From the NCBI RefSeq assembly GCF_015674855.1, contig NZ_JADMLG010000006.1, positions 186,001 through 250,000 of the forward strand: a stretch of DNA of 64,000 bases. Reading direction: 5' to 3'. Of the stretch, positions 1 through 8,649 are shown piece by piece. The notes beneath the pieces are model-generated. The model was not told the DNA's origin. It worked only from the letters and a program-made list of their open reading frames with translations, and searched no databases. A program made the position numbers and the translations under genes. Every line of letters starts with the position of its first letter. Within the stretch, counting starts at the first letter, position 1. The DNA comes from Nocardia bovistercoris. Its GTDB lineage: Bacteria; Actinomycetota; Actinomycetes; Mycobacteriales; Mycobacteriaceae.

Positions 1-127
1 GCCCGTCGCTCTCGGCGCGGTCGACGACAACGACCTTCGCGCCCCGCGCGGCGAGCAGTTCGGCGCTGGCGCGCCCCATTCCGGACGCACCGCCGACGAC
101 GACGGCGCGGGCTCCCTGAATCTCCAT
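1..127 (-). CDS. Short-chain dehydrogenase/reductase, N-terminal fragment
   Basis: The reverse strand starts at the ATG at 127 and runs off the left edge, giving 42 residues. They form the first beta-alpha-beta of a Rossmann fold with the glycine motif GGASGMGRA (TGxxxGxG class) followed by an acidic-ended second strand (VVVVD), which in this family often indicates NAD(H) preference. This is typical of classical SDR oxidoreductases. The substrate cannot be told because the active-site Tyr-Lys region lies outside the window. No strong ribosome site is seen. Confidence 0.8.
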   Translation of the reverse strand, partial: MEIQGARAVVVGGASGMGRASAELLAARGAKVVVVDRAESDG

Positions 128-1045
128 CTCTGACCACTTTCGTAGAGGATTCGATCATCCCGAGTGTTACATACATCGCATCGCATGCGGATTCGGCATG
201 GGGTCGACCGCACGCCCGCGACCAGGGGTGGCCCTGGTCTCGACGCGTGAGTGAGCGACGCGTCGACGTGACCGTGGTGCGCTGGTACGAACGCCGCGGT
301 GCGCGCCCGATCGTGCCGCGCCGGCCCGAGGCCGCGCACGCGCACCTGCCCGCCGCCATCACGCGGACCCCCGTCTCGGCCACACGGAAACCCCGCCTGC
401 GGCGAGCGGCGCGAATTCCGTTCGGGCTGAGCTGAGTTCGCCCGATCAGCGCACGCCGGGCCGCGCCGCGCGTCTTTCGGACCTCCGTGCGACCTCGCGT
501 CCACGAGTACACACCGCGTGACGCTCTTCCGTGCGACCGGGGCCTGCTCGTGCGGCGAACCCTCGGCGACACCGACCCCCGGACGGACAGTCGGCGGCTG
601 CGCTGCGGTTACCGTGCCCGACCCACTCCGCGCGGACGAACTGAAACGTTGATGGCTCATTTTCGGCAGCGCGGGACGCTCTCGAGTTCTGCCGGAATTT
701 GATTGCAAACTCTTGAGAATTGTCTTTTCGTGACTGAGAATAGTCCTCTCAACAGGCCGTCGACCACATCGAAGCCGCCCGACGGGACAGACGAAGGACA
801 ACATCTGGCAATCCCCCTTGCCACCGCCGTAAACCTAGGTCGACCTGCCTGTCGGCCGACACCGGTCGCCTCATGGCAGGCACAGCGGAACCCGAGTAGC
901 CGAATCATCGGATACTCACCTGATCGAAAGCAGTACGAAGACAAATGCTCTACCGACGACACCCGAATATTCGCGAGGACAGCGGCGGCTCGCACCCGCG
1001 CGAAAACACCGACCGACCCGAGGTCGACCCGATGCGGGCATCGCG
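128..1045. other. Intergenic region without convincing gene
   Basis: About 0.9 kb between the divergent dehydrogenase fragment and the oxygenase gene. The open frames here (for example at 247-435 and 487-702) have arginine/proline-rich translations, no ribosome sites and no recognisable motif, so I do not call them. The part around 690-760 is clearly richer in A+T than its surroundings and carries an 11-bp direct repeat (listed separately), so it is the best candidate for a promoter region. Confidence 0.5.
714..745. promoter_or_regulatory. Direct repeat TGAGAATnGTC, 21 bp apart, candidate operator
   Basis: TGAGAATTGTC at 714-724 recurs as TGAGAATAGTC at 735-745, a spacing of 21 bp or two helical turns, so both copies would lie on the same DNA face. 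It sits in the A+T-richer part of the intergenic region, about 300 bp before the oxygenase/PucR pair. A role as a regulator site is inference from spacing and position only. Confidence 0.3.
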
Positions 1046-1954
1046 GTGACCAACTCGCTCGTTCGCCCATCGACCCGACCGCTTCCGAACACACCCGATC
1101 CGCACGGCGCCGAGCGCACGCGATCGGTCTGCGCGAACCCCGGCCGCGACGCCGCGGGGCCGTGGACGGCGGCCTGCGGCGGCCTGCCCGAATTACGGTT
1201 CTCCCCTCGACTCACACCCGGCGGCCTCGAACTGTTCCTGGCCGCGCTGCGCCTGACCGTGCGGCGGCGCGGCTACGTCCTGATCCGCGAGGCGAATTTC
1301 GGCCGAACGGCCTTGCGCGCCTTACTCCAAGCCATCGCCGACCCCGGCCTCCCGGTCGACGCGGAACTGCGGCGGCGACTGTGCGTCCACGGCACGCCGC
1401 CGTCGCTGCCGGTGCCCGCCCGGGTCCCCGCGCTGCCGCTGCACCGCGACGCGGTGCTCGTTGAGGCGCCCGGCGAACTCCTCGGCTTCAGCGCACTGGC
1501 CACCGACCCCGCGTTCGACGCGGGCGCGCTGGAACTGGTGGATTCGGTGACTGCGCTCACCGAATTCCCCACCGATCTGCTGCGCGTGCTGGCATCGCGT
1601 GCCTTCGAATACCGGTTACGTGATTGCAGTCCGTTCCCGAATGTGCCGCCGGAATGGTTCGTCCGCCCCACCTTCGTCCGTGCCGCGGCAGGCCGCGCCC
1701 TCAATATCGTCCTGCCGCCCACACCACGACCCGGCATCGCGGCGCCGTGGGAGACCCGGCTGCGTGGACTCGGGCCGCGCGCGTCGGCCGACCAGATCGC
1801 CCGCGTCGACGATCACCTGCGCGCCTCGTCCACCTTCCGATCCCACACCTGGTCGACCGCCGACGCGGTGGTCGTCGACAACAGTCGTGTCCTGCACGGC
1901 ATCGCCGCCGTGCCCGCCGCGGCCCGCCACCACGTGATCCGCGAATCCCTGTGA
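1046..1954 (+). CDS. TauD/TfdA-like Fe(II)/2-oxoglutarate-dependent oxygenase (putative)
   Basis: A 302-residue protein. The iron facial triad of this superfamily can be placed: HxD as His133-Arg-Asp135 (LPLHRDAVL) and the distal histidine as His284 in the C-terminal block TADAVVVDNSRVLHGI, which matches the 'GD.v.vDN.r.lHgR' signature of TauD-like enzymes. A late arginine (HHVIRES) could bind the 2-oxoglutarate carboxylate. The substrate is unknown. The first 50 or so residues are low-complexity and the GTG at 1046 has no clear ribosome site, so the true start may be further in. The stop overlaps the start of the next gene by 4 nt (GTGA), indicating translational coupling with the PucR-type regulator, which may control this oxygenase. 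Confidence 0.55.
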   Translation: MTNSLVRPSTRPLPNTPDPHGAERTRSVCANPGRDAAGPWTAACGGLPELRFSPRLTPGGLELFLAALRLTVRRRGYVLIREANFGRTALRALLQAIADPGLPVDAELRRRLCVHGTPPSLPVPARVPALPLHRDAVLVEAPGELLGFSALATDPAFDAGALELVDSVTALTEFPTDLLRVLASRAFEYRLRDCSPFPNVPPEWFVRPTFVRAAAGRALNIVLPPTPRPGIAAPWETRLRGLGPRASADQIARVDDHLRASSTFRSHTWSTADAVVVDNSRVLHGIAAVPAAARHHVIRESL

Positions 1955-3561
1955 CCCGCACCGACACCGGCGGCTTCATGGCCGCGCACGTGCTCGCACA
2001 CGCGAGCCGCGAGCGCGCGTCCGGTCAGCGCAGCCGCGGTGAGGTGCACACCGCGCTGCGGCGTTGCGTCGCACTCGTCGGTCCCGTATTCGACGGTGCG
2101 GGCGATACGGCCGTCGAACACCTCCGACAGGCCGCCGTCGAATGGGCACGCGACGGAATACCGCTCGACGCCCTCCTGCATTCGGTGCACCTCGGATTCA
2201 CGCGCGTCCTCGACCGGGCCACCGCGGCGACCCTGCGCCGACCCGCCGACCGGCGCGACGGCTCGCCGATATCGTCGAGCCTGGATCTGCTCACCGTCGC
2301 GACGACGACGATCACCACCGCCTACCTCCCCGTGGTCGAGGGACCACACCGCCCGTCCCGCCGCACCGTGCTCGCCGTCCACATTCCGCACACCACCAAC
2401 GACACCGACACCAGTGCGTGCACCGGCACCGCCGACACCGCCACGGGCACCGCCGCTGACACCGCCACAGGCGCTGACACCGCCACAGGCGCTGACACCG
2501 CCACGGGCACGAACGTCGGCACCAACACCGCTCGCACCGCCACAAGCACGGGCACCGGTGCTCGTGCCGGCACGGGCACGGGCACCGCCGCTGACAGCGC
2601 CACGGGCACGAACGTCGGGGCCAACACCGCTGGCACCGCCACAGGCAAGTCCGATACCTCTTGCAGCGAACCACCGAGAGAACGCCCGGACCACTTGCGC
2701 AATGACGCCACGCAACGCCGCACGAACATCGGCACCAACACCGCTGGCACCGCCACAAGCACGGGCACCGGTGCTCGTGCTGGCGCTGGCGCTGGCGCTG
2801 GCACAGGCACAGGCACAAGCACAAGCACGGGCACGGGCACGGGCACGGGCACGGGCACGGGCACGGGCACGGGCACGGGCACGGGCACGGGCACGGGCAC
2901 GGTACGCCGTCTCGACGCGGAGATCACCGCGAGATTCGGCGATTCGGCGCACACCCGGCTCAGTCTCGCGGGCGGCACCGTCCTGCTCCCCGAGCACGCC
3001 GCGCACGATATCGAAAACCTCACCGCGACACTGGCACACCGCGTCGGCGCGGCCCTCACCGTGACCTGCGCGGTGGCCGCGCCCGCCGACCTCGCCGAGG
3101 TCACCGAGATCGCGCACCGCCTCCTGGACGTACTGACCCGACTCGACTACCCACCCGGCGCGTACCGGGTCGACCGCATGACGATGGAAGTGCAACTGTC
3201 ACGCCCCGGCCCGGCGCGCGACCGTCTGGCCGCGATCCTCGACCCCCTCGACGACCGCCCCGAACTCCTCGACCTCCTGCGCGTCCACCTGTCCAACAAC
3301 CTCAACCGCCAACTCACCGCGGAAGTCTTCGCCATCCACCCCAACACCGTCGACCACCGCCTGGAACGCATCTCCCGCCTCACCGGCCGCAACCCCTCCT
3401 CCGCCGACGACGCCTTCGCCCTCCGCTCCGCCCTGATAGCCCGCACCGCAACCACCCCCGATCGAGGTCCCGAATCCCCGGAACCACCAACCGAATCCGC
3501 GCGGCTCACCGGCAACCGGCAGGCAGGCCCGCCCGAGGACACAGGCACACACGCGCGGTAA
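1951..3561 (+). CDS. PucR-family transcriptional regulator with Thr-Gly repeat insert
   Basis: A protein of about 536 residues. The C-terminus has the PucR/CdaR helix-turn-helix (LLRVHLSNNLNRQLTAEVFAIHPNTVDHRLERI), in which a regulator recognises DNA through the 'HpNTvdyRL' helix. A helical N-terminal domain (about residues 20-140) contains 'DGIPLDALLHSVHLG', as in other actinobacterial PucR proteins. Between them lies a striking low-complexity insert of about 170 residues made of Thr, Gly and Ala, ending in an uninterrupted Thr-Gly run encoded by a hexanucleotide repeat. The GTG at 1951 overlaps the oxygenase stop (GTGA); an ATG at 1978 is an alternative. The open frame extends upstream to 1624 but that part lies inside the oxygenase gene. 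The target genes are unknown; the coupled oxygenase is the obvious candidate. Confidence 0.75.
   Translation: MTRTDTGGFMAAHVLAHASRERASGQRSRGEVHTALRRCVALVGPVFDGAGDTAVEHLRQAAVEWARDGIPLDALLHSVHLGFTRVLDRATAATLRRPADRRDGSPISSSLDLLTVATTTITTAYLPVVEGPHRPSRRTVLAVHIPHTTNDTDTSACTGTADTATGTAADTATGADTATGADTATGTNVGTNTARTATSTGTGARAGTGTGTAADSATGTNVGANTAGTATGKSDTSCSEPPRERPDHLRNDATQRRTNIGTNTAGTATSTGTGARAGAGAGAGTGTGTSTSTGTGTGTGTGTGTGTGTGTGTGTGTVRRLDAEITARFGDSAHTRLSLAGGTVLLPEHAAHDIENLTATLAHRVGAALTVTCAVAAPADLAEVTEIAHRLLDVLTRLDYPPGAYRVDRMTMEVQLSRPGPARDRLAAILDPLDDRPELLDLLRVHLSNNLNRQLTAEVFAIHPNTVDHRLERISRLTGRNPSSADDAFALRSALIARTATTPDRGPESPEPPTESARLTGNRQAGPPEDTGTHAR
2827..2902 (+). repeat. Perfect hexanucleotide tandem repeat (ACGGGC)12.7
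   Basis: Twelve exact copies of ACGGGC plus ACGG lie at 2827-2902, inside the PucR-type gene, encoding Thr-Gly dipeptides. Degenerate versions (ACAGGC, ACAAGC, GCTGGC) flank it from about 2430 to 2826, so the whole insert probably grew by slippage. Because the unit is a multiple of three, copy number changes alter linker length without shifting the frame. Confidence 0.95.
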
Positions 3562-3651
3562 CAGCGGCGCTCGCAGGGCTCACACCGGTATCGCATCACC
3601 GCGGTCGACGCCGAGTTCGTGTCGTCCGGCCACCGCGCCGCCGCACGGTGT

Positions 3652-4659
3652 CTACGGCTGGGGTCGGGTCAACAGTTGCGCGGCTGCTCGGGACAGGTCG
3701 CCGATGATTTGTGCTGCGGGCTCCACCGCTGTGACGGCGCCGACGCCTTGTCCGGCGTCGACCGGTACCGCCGTCGGGTCGCCCGCGCGAACGCGGTCCG
3801 CTATACGAGTGCGGGACTCCGGGTCGGTGCGCAGGTAGGCCGCGCGGTCGGACCAGTCGCGGGTGACCTCGTTGCGCAGGACGCGGGACGGGAACCGTTC
3901 GGGCCATGGCAATTCCAGTGCGGTGTCGAATATCGTGGTCGCGACGGTATCGGCGCCGGTCGCGGCGATCAGTGCCCGGCGGGCCGCTTCGGGGAGCAGG
4001 GATTCGGCGGAGGCGGCCAGGCGGGTGCCGAGCCAGACGCCGCTCGCACCTGCGGCGAGGACCGCCGCCATGCTCGCGGGCGTGCCGATTCCGCCCGCGG
4101 CGAGCACCGGGACGGACACCGCGTCCAGGACGGCGTCAAGCAGTGGAAGCATCGCCATTGCCGTCGATCCGTGACCGCCGCCTTCCGCGCCGCGCGCCAC
4201 CACGATATCGATGCCGGAGTCCTCGGCTCGGCGTGCGTCGTCGCGAGTGTATACCTGTGCGGCGGTGCGGATTCCGGCGCTCGCCGCGCGTCGAGCCCAG
4301 GTGAGGTCCGTGCCGAAGCCGACGGTGAGGAGTGCTGGGGCGGCCGCGAGCGCGACCTCGAACATCTCCGGGTCGGCGGCGGCGACCCAGTCGACCATGC
4401 CGATGCCGAACCGGCCTTCGGTCGCCGCGGTGAACCGCAGTTCGCGGCGCAGTGCCATCGCCGAACCGGCGCTGCCCATCCCGATCATCCCGAAGCCGCC
4501 GCCCGCGGTCACGGCGGCGGCCAGGCGACCACCGGCCACCCCGCCCATCGGCGCGTTGACCACGGGAAGTCGCACGTCCCACTGCTCGGCGAACGTAGCT
4601 GCGGCGGCCGTCGCGGTGAACCGTTCCGGGGTCTGTGCTGGTGACGGCATAGCTCCCAT
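3652..4659 (-). CDS. Nitronate monooxygenase (2-nitropropane dioxygenase family)
   Basis: A 335-residue FMN enzyme of the NMO/NPD family, expected to oxidise alkyl nitronates such as propionate 3-nitronate to carbonyl compounds and nitrite. Family features visible include the start of a TIM barrel with PVVNAPMGGVAGG, the flavin-phosphate loop ARGAEGGGHGS, and the block AAGGIGTPASMAAVLAAGASGVWLGTR. Many members act on other substrates, so the reaction is family-level. The start was taken at 4659 (MGAM); 4650 is equally possible. The frame is open further upstream but that part is arginine/proline-rich and does not look like protein. It converges with the PucR-type gene and is downstream of the AvrD-like gene on the same strand (171 bp gap). 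Confidence 0.85.
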   Translation of the reverse strand: MGAMPSPAQTPERFTATAAAATFAEQWDVRLPVVNAPMGGVAGGRLAAAVTAGGGFGMIGMGSAGSAMALRRELRFTAATEGRFGIGMVDWVAAADPEMFEVALAAAPALLTVGFGTDLTWARRAASAGIRTAAQVYTRDDARRAEDSGIDIVVARGAEGGGHGSTAMAMLPLLDAVLDAVSVPVLAAGGIGTPASMAAVLAAGASGVWLGTRLAASAESLLPEAARRALIAATGADTVATTIFDTALELPWPERFPSRVLRNEVTRDWSDRAAYLRTDPESRTRIADRVRAGDPTAVPVDAGQGVGAVTAVEPAAQIIGDLSRAAAQLLTRPQP

Positions 4660-4830
4660 GTCATCACATCGGACATCCGGTGGGCCCGCAGGCTGTCGTC
4701 GCGGTGTTCCGGCAGCCGGTGGCCGAGGTCCCTCGCCGCCTCGAGGAGGAGACCGCGAGCACGGCGATGATCCCCTCGAGATCCGCCGTTCCCGCGCGCG
4801 GCCGATCCGCCCGTTCCGCACCGGTCGGCG

Positions 4831-5820
4831 CTAGTCGGGGATCTCGTGGGCGAGCAGGCAGGAACCGGTGACGCCGCGGAATTCCTTGATCAGCATGTCG
4901 GCGCTGCGCCAACGCTTTCCGCCGCGGTCGATGAGGGGGGCGCGGCGGATCTCGACGGTGCCGTCGAAATCACCGGCGCTGGGCCGGATCGGACCGTCGG
5001 CGACGAATTCGAGTTTGCGCATCCACAAGGTGTTGCTGCGAGTGCGGTCGAGTTCGTCGAGTTGGTAGAGCAGGATCTGGGACAGTTGCGCCGCGCCGAC
5101 GACGGCGTCGACCGGGGAGACCGAATCCCAGTACGCCGATTCCGCGCCGACGTAGCCGCCTCCGCCTCCGGTGTGCACGTGCTGGCGGCCGGTGATCCGG
5201 CCGCAGGCTAGGTCGACCCGCAGATCGGTCGCGGTGAGGGTGTGGTCCTTGACGCCGTTGGAGTAGTAGTGCGGCGCGGGACCGTAGATCGCGCCGAGAT
5301 CTTCGTATTCGGTGACGCCGTCGGCCGATACAGACGCCGCACCTGCCGGGTGGGCGATCGTGAGGTTGCCCGCGAGATTGCCCACCTTGAACGCGAAGGT
5401 GGTTTCCGAGTCGTTGCCCTCGTCCTCGGTGGCGGCGGTGACGGTGGCCGTGACCGGGATTCGTTCGAGATCCTCGTGCGGCCTGGACCCGGCGCGCACC
5501 GAGGCGTGCCGAACCCACATGCGGGCGGACTGTTCGGGCGTGAGGGCGCGCGTCGCGGTGACGGCGGCCTCGCAGAGGGAGATGGCGAGCATGATCGTGT
5601 CGACGCTGCTCACATGCGGCACCAATTCGCGGTGCTGTTTGCGCGACCATTCGGTGGGATAGGTGAGGCGGGCCGTGCCCTCGTGCCGTGTACCGGCCGC
5701 GCTCGAGTTGCCGATTCGAAGCCGGGACAGCTCTTGACGCACTTTCTGGTATCCGTCGCCGAAATAGCGATCCGATCGCGGGCCGAGGGGTTCGTCATAG
5801 CTCGAGAAGGCAGTATTCAT
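4831..5820 (-). CDS. AvrD-like protein (putative)
   Basis: A 329-residue soluble protein. The opening LGPRSDRYFGDGYQKVR and overall length fit the AvrD family, named after the Pseudomonas syringae protein that directs synthesis of syringolide elicitors and found in scattered actinomycetes. No signal peptide or membrane segment is seen. The C-terminal half (YWDSVSPVDAVVGAAQLSQ to LLAHEIP) resembles hot-dog/thioester-handling proteins in texture, but I cannot identify catalytic residues. The ATG at 5820 follows GAAAGAG with suitable spacing. Neighbours on the same strand are a possible small gene upstream and the nitronate monooxygenase downstream, so the three could be one transcript. Family assignment is from memory of motifs. 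Confidence 0.55.
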   Translation of the reverse strand: MNTAFSSYDEPLGPRSDRYFGDGYQKVRQELSRLRIGNSSAAGTRHEGTARLTYPTEWSRKQHRELVPHVSSVDTIMLAISLCEAAVTATRALTPEQSARMWVRHASVRAGSRPHEDLERIPVTATVTAATEDEGNDSETTFAFKVGNLAGNLTIAHPAGAASVSADGVTEYEDLGAIYGPAPHYYSNGVKDHTLTATDLRVDLACGRITGRQHVHTGGGGGYVGAESAYWDSVSPVDAVVGAAQLSQILLYQLDELDRTRSNTLWMRKLEFVADGPIRPSAGDFDGTVEIRRAPLIDRGGKRWRSADMLIKEFRGVTGSCLLAHEIPD

Positions 5821-5950
5821 GACATGACTCTTTCGAAAGTAGTACGGAATCGATCGGGAATATCGGAGCAGGCGGAAACCTGACCTGCTCCGCAAAACCG
5901 ACGCCGAGGAAAATTACTCGGCGAGCAGCCCGGTTTCGGCGGACCGGATA

Positions 5951-6451
5951 TCAGCGGTGGCGAACGGCCACGCCGCGGCGGCAATCTCCGGAACGACGCA
6001 CGTTGCCGTCCGCCACCACCGACCGATCGCGCCACTCCGCCAACGCGCACATCCGCCGCCCGGCGAAAACCTGCCGAGATGCCGGACGGCCTTCGCCTCC
6101 GAGCGCAGCCTCGACCACCCTGGTCACGGGGCCGATCCGGGCGCGCTGGGTCGCGGTCGGGATCGTCGCGAGAGCGGATCTACGCGAAAACACACGGGTG
6201 AACGGCGATGCTCCCCGCACGACCTCGATCGTCCTCGAAATCACCGGTTCCCATTCCCCTGAAAATCTTTTGCCGGTAATTGCGGTCCGCGCCAGAACTG
6301 ACCGTTCGCCACCCTCGGGCACGGTTGCGAGTTTCGAATCGAGAAAGACTCGATCCGAACGATGCACTTCGATCGACGCCATCCCCGCCGATTGCACTGC
6401 CGATTGCACTGCCGATTGGGCCACCGATAGCTCTGGATACAGCTCCGCCAT
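5951..6451 (-). CDS. Hypothetical protein upstream of the AvrD-like gene
   Basis: A frame of 166 residues starting at an ATG preceded by AAGGGGTGG at good spacing. The N-terminal part contains a short internal repeat (AQSAVQSAVQSA) and a plausible mixed alpha/beta stretch (IEVHRSDRVFLDSKLATV). The C-terminal third is arginine-rich and less convincing. I do not recognise a family. It lies 130 bp before the AvrD-like gene on the same strand. It could also be a decayed gene, since the surrounding region is gene-poor. Confidence 0.35.
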   Translation of the reverse strand: MAELYPELSVAQSAVQSAVQSAGMASIEVHRSDRVFLDSKLATVPEGGERSVLARTAITGKRFSGEWEPVISRTIEVVRGASPFTRVFSRRSALATIPTATQRARIGPVTRVVEAALGGEGRPASRQVFAGRRMCALAEWRDRSVVADGNVRRSGDCRRGVAVRHR

Positions 6452-7077
6452 ATATCCACCCCTTGTCGAATAGGCGGCGCCGCCGTTGCGCCACATTCTC
6501 GACCATCGAACCAGATCACATAGCCATAACGCCTGAATAGACATCGATTGTGGGCAAGGTCACGATCTCTGGCATATGCCACCACTATCGACTACGGACT
6601 CGATGCTCGGGCGAATACGATCCCCGATATCCGCCGGGACTCCCCCGCCCGGTCCACCGAAAACCATCCGTCCGCCGCCGATCGCGACACCGACCCGGAC
6701 GCAGCGCGCGGCGTCCTGTCCTGACAGAGGCTTCTTGCCGGATCCGGCTGGTGCGACGAGCGCAACGACATGGGCTTCCGACACGCGACCGCGGCGGTCG
6801 CATCCAAGGAGCCAGCAGCGAGGATGCGTGCCTTCCCGGTATTGCCCGTGCGACGGCGGCGTACACGGGCAACCGCCCGGCAATGCACGCGAGGCGCGCC
6901 GAACCGATTTCGACTTCAGGAAGCGCTGCGGGCGCGGCGATTTCGGCCGAGAAACAACTTCACGGGGCCACCGCGCAGATGAATGGACCCGTGACACACG
7001 CGAGCGGACATATTCACGCGCCGCACGGCATTATCGCCGTGGTGACGGGAATATGTCCGCTCGCGCCGACCGGTGCG
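6452..7077. other. Gene-poor region, nothing supported
   Basis: Frames exist on both strands but all translate to basic, proline-rich sequence without ribosome sites or motifs, and codon third-position GC is not consistently high in any of them. It may be regulatory or decayed DNA; I see nothing specific in it. Confidence 0.4.
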
Positions 7078-7305
7078 TCAGCTCTCCGGATCGCTCTCCG
7101 AGACCTCGCCGGCCTCGTCGTCGGACTCCTCGTCCGCTTCTTCTTCGGTGTCGGTATCGGTGTCTTCGGTATCGTCCTCGGTCTCGGAGGCGACGCTGTC
7201 GAGATCGTCGTCACTCGCCTCGTCGTCTGCGTCGTAGCCGGGATCGTCTGCGGGAATCGGGTTGACCATGGACCAATGGTCCACCCGAATTCCGCTGTCC
7301 GCCAT
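7078..7305 (-). CDS. Small, extremely acidic protein (possible)
   Basis: A 75-residue frame whose last 50 residues are mostly Asp, Glu, Ser and Thr (DDDLDSVASETEDD and similar), giving a strongly negative, intrinsically disordered protein. GGGAG lies 12 nt before the ATG, which is long spacing; MVNP at 7269 is a second possible start. No family is recognised. It could be a real small protein or a chance reading of a GA/TC-rich tract, so confidence is low. Confidence 0.3.
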   Translation of the reverse strand: MADSGIRVDHWSMVNPIPADDPGYDADDEASDDDLDSVASETEDDTEDTDTDTEEEADEESDDEAGEVSESDPES

Positions 7306-7716
7306 CGAACTACGGAACTCCCAGGACGAAACAGCGCGTGTCGGAATTTCCGGCGTGTCCGCATGCCGTTTCGAATCCTGCTCGGCCCCAATCGGTTCCG
7401 AAATGGAACGGCTTCCGTACCTATACCCAGGTAATCGACGAGCGGGTCTGCCATTCGCTCCGGCGCTGAATCACCGTCACCTCGACAAGAATTCATCCGC
7501 CGTTTCGAATCGTACGTTCGCACTATTTCCAGGGGATACGCGAGTCACCGATGAATACCGCGCGGTGTGTTCCCCGAGCACTTTTCGCGAATCATGAGTG
7601 GCCTTCGCGTCAGCGCGGCGCGATACCAGAATTTCGACAGCAAACGACAGAACTTCGCGCGGATACGAGAAACGCGGCGGCCCCGCACGAACGGAGCCGC
7701 CGCGTACGCGTCGCGG
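7306..7716. other. Intergenic region, nothing supported
   Basis: About 0.4 kb of lower-GC DNA between two minus-strand frames. Overlapping frames on both strands (for example 7262-7597 and 7567-7965 on the plus strand) lack start signals and motifs, so none is called. Confidence 0.4.
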
Positions 7717-7956
7717 TCAGTCGCGTCGGATCAGGCGTCGCAGACGTGCGCGCCCCGCCGCGAATCTGCCCGGCCGCTCCGCGCCCGCGTCGACGACCTC
7801 CTCGGCCGTCGCCACCTCCGCGAACCGCGCCTGCAATTGTTCCCGGACCTGATCCGGGGTGTACGCGCGGCGTCGTCGCTCGGCACGCACCACGACGACA
7901 CCGGTGGCGACCACACCGGCCGCGCCCGCCAATCCCACTGCCTTCCACCACCTCAT
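7717..7956 (-). CDS. Small single-pass membrane protein
   Basis: Seventy-nine residues: MRWWKAVGLAGAAGVVATGV begins a single N-terminal hydrophobic helix (about residues 5-23) followed at once by a basic cluster (RAERRRR), predicting N-out/C-in orientation by the positive-inside rule. A charged helical tail ends in arginines. An in-frame open stretch continues upstream but overlaps the divergent gene, so the ATG at 7956 is preferred. No family is recognised. Its start is only 18 bp from that of the divergent gene at 7975, so the two must share a very compact promoter region or be leaderless. Confidence 0.55.
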   Translation of the reverse strand: MRWWKAVGLAGAAGVVATGVVVVRAERRRRAYTPDQVREQLQARFAEVATAEEVVDAGAERPGRFAAGRARLRRLIRRD

Positions 7957-7974
7957 ACCGCATAGGCTACGGCC

Positions 7975-8640
7975 ATGACGGGTATGGGCATCAGTCTCGA
8001 CCGAGCTCTCGAGCTCACCAGAACCGGCGACATCTGGCTGTTCCGCGGACATTCGACCGCCGACCGGGTGATCCGCATGACCACGAACAGTCCGGTGAAC
8101 CACGTCGGCATGGCCGTCGTGCTCGATGACCTACCCGCGTTGATCTGGCACGCCGAACTCGGACGCTCACTGCCCGACATGTGGTCCGGCGCCGCCCATC
8201 GCGGCGCCCAGCTGCACAATCTGCGCGACGCGGTGCTGGTCTGGGCGCACCGCTACGACCAGCAGGCCTGGCTGCGCCAGCTGAACCACCCGGTGACCCG
8301 CGAGATGGAGGACGGCATGCTGCGCAGCATCGCCCGCCTCGACGGCACGCCGTTCCCGTCCACCGCCGCACTCGCCGGACGCTGGCTGCGCGGCCGGGCG
8401 CGTCTTCCGCGCCTGCCGCGCCGCCGACCGAGCCGCGCCGACGTGCGCGAGCTGGAAAACGCCTACTGCGCGGAGATCGTCGCCTCCACCTACCAGGCCA
8501 TGGGCCTGCTGCCCGCCGACCGCAGCCCCAACTGGTACGACCCGGGCCGCTTCTGGAGCGGCGACAAGCTGCGCCTGTCCGAGGGCTATGAACTCGGCGG
8601 CGAGATCGCCGTGGCGACACCGCCGCCGACCGACACCTGA
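7975..8640 (+). CDS. Permuted papain-like (NlpC/P60-related, YiiX-type) protein
   Basis: A 221-residue protein with the circularly permuted NlpC/P60 layout: the histidine block comes first (GDIWLFRGHSTADRVIR, then NHVGMAVV with His43) and the cysteine block late (NAYCAEIVASTYQAMGL, Cys165). Permuted members hydrolyse amide or thioester bonds, but substrates are mostly unknown. No signal peptide or transmembrane segment is evident, so it is probably cytoplasmic or membrane-associated. The ATG at 7975 was chosen; an ATG at 7984 is possible. It is divergent from the small membrane protein gene. Confidence 0.65.
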   Translation: MTGMGISLDRALELTRTGDIWLFRGHSTADRVIRMTTNSPVNHVGMAVVLDDLPALIWHAELGRSLPDMWSGAAHRGAQLHNLRDAVLVWAHRYDQQAWLRQLNHPVTREMEDGMLRSIARLDGTPFPSTAALAGRWLRGRARLPRLPRRRPSRADVRELENAYCAEIVASTYQAMGLLPADRSPNWYDPGRFWSGDKLRLSEGYELGGEIAVATPPPTDT

Positions 8641-8649
8641 TCCCGACGA

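Noticed and set aside
247..702. Two small plus-strand frames near the left edge
   Set aside because: No ribosome site or motif, and their composition matches non-coding high-GC DNA.
1624..1950. Upstream extension of the PucR-type frame
   Set aside because: It lies within the oxygenase gene and reads as arginine/proline-rich. The GTGA overlap at 1951 is a better start.
2401..2902. CRISPR-like array
   Set aside because: The units are 6 bp with no spacers and stay in the regulator's reading frame, so this is a microsellite-type (simple sequence) repeat and not CRISPR.
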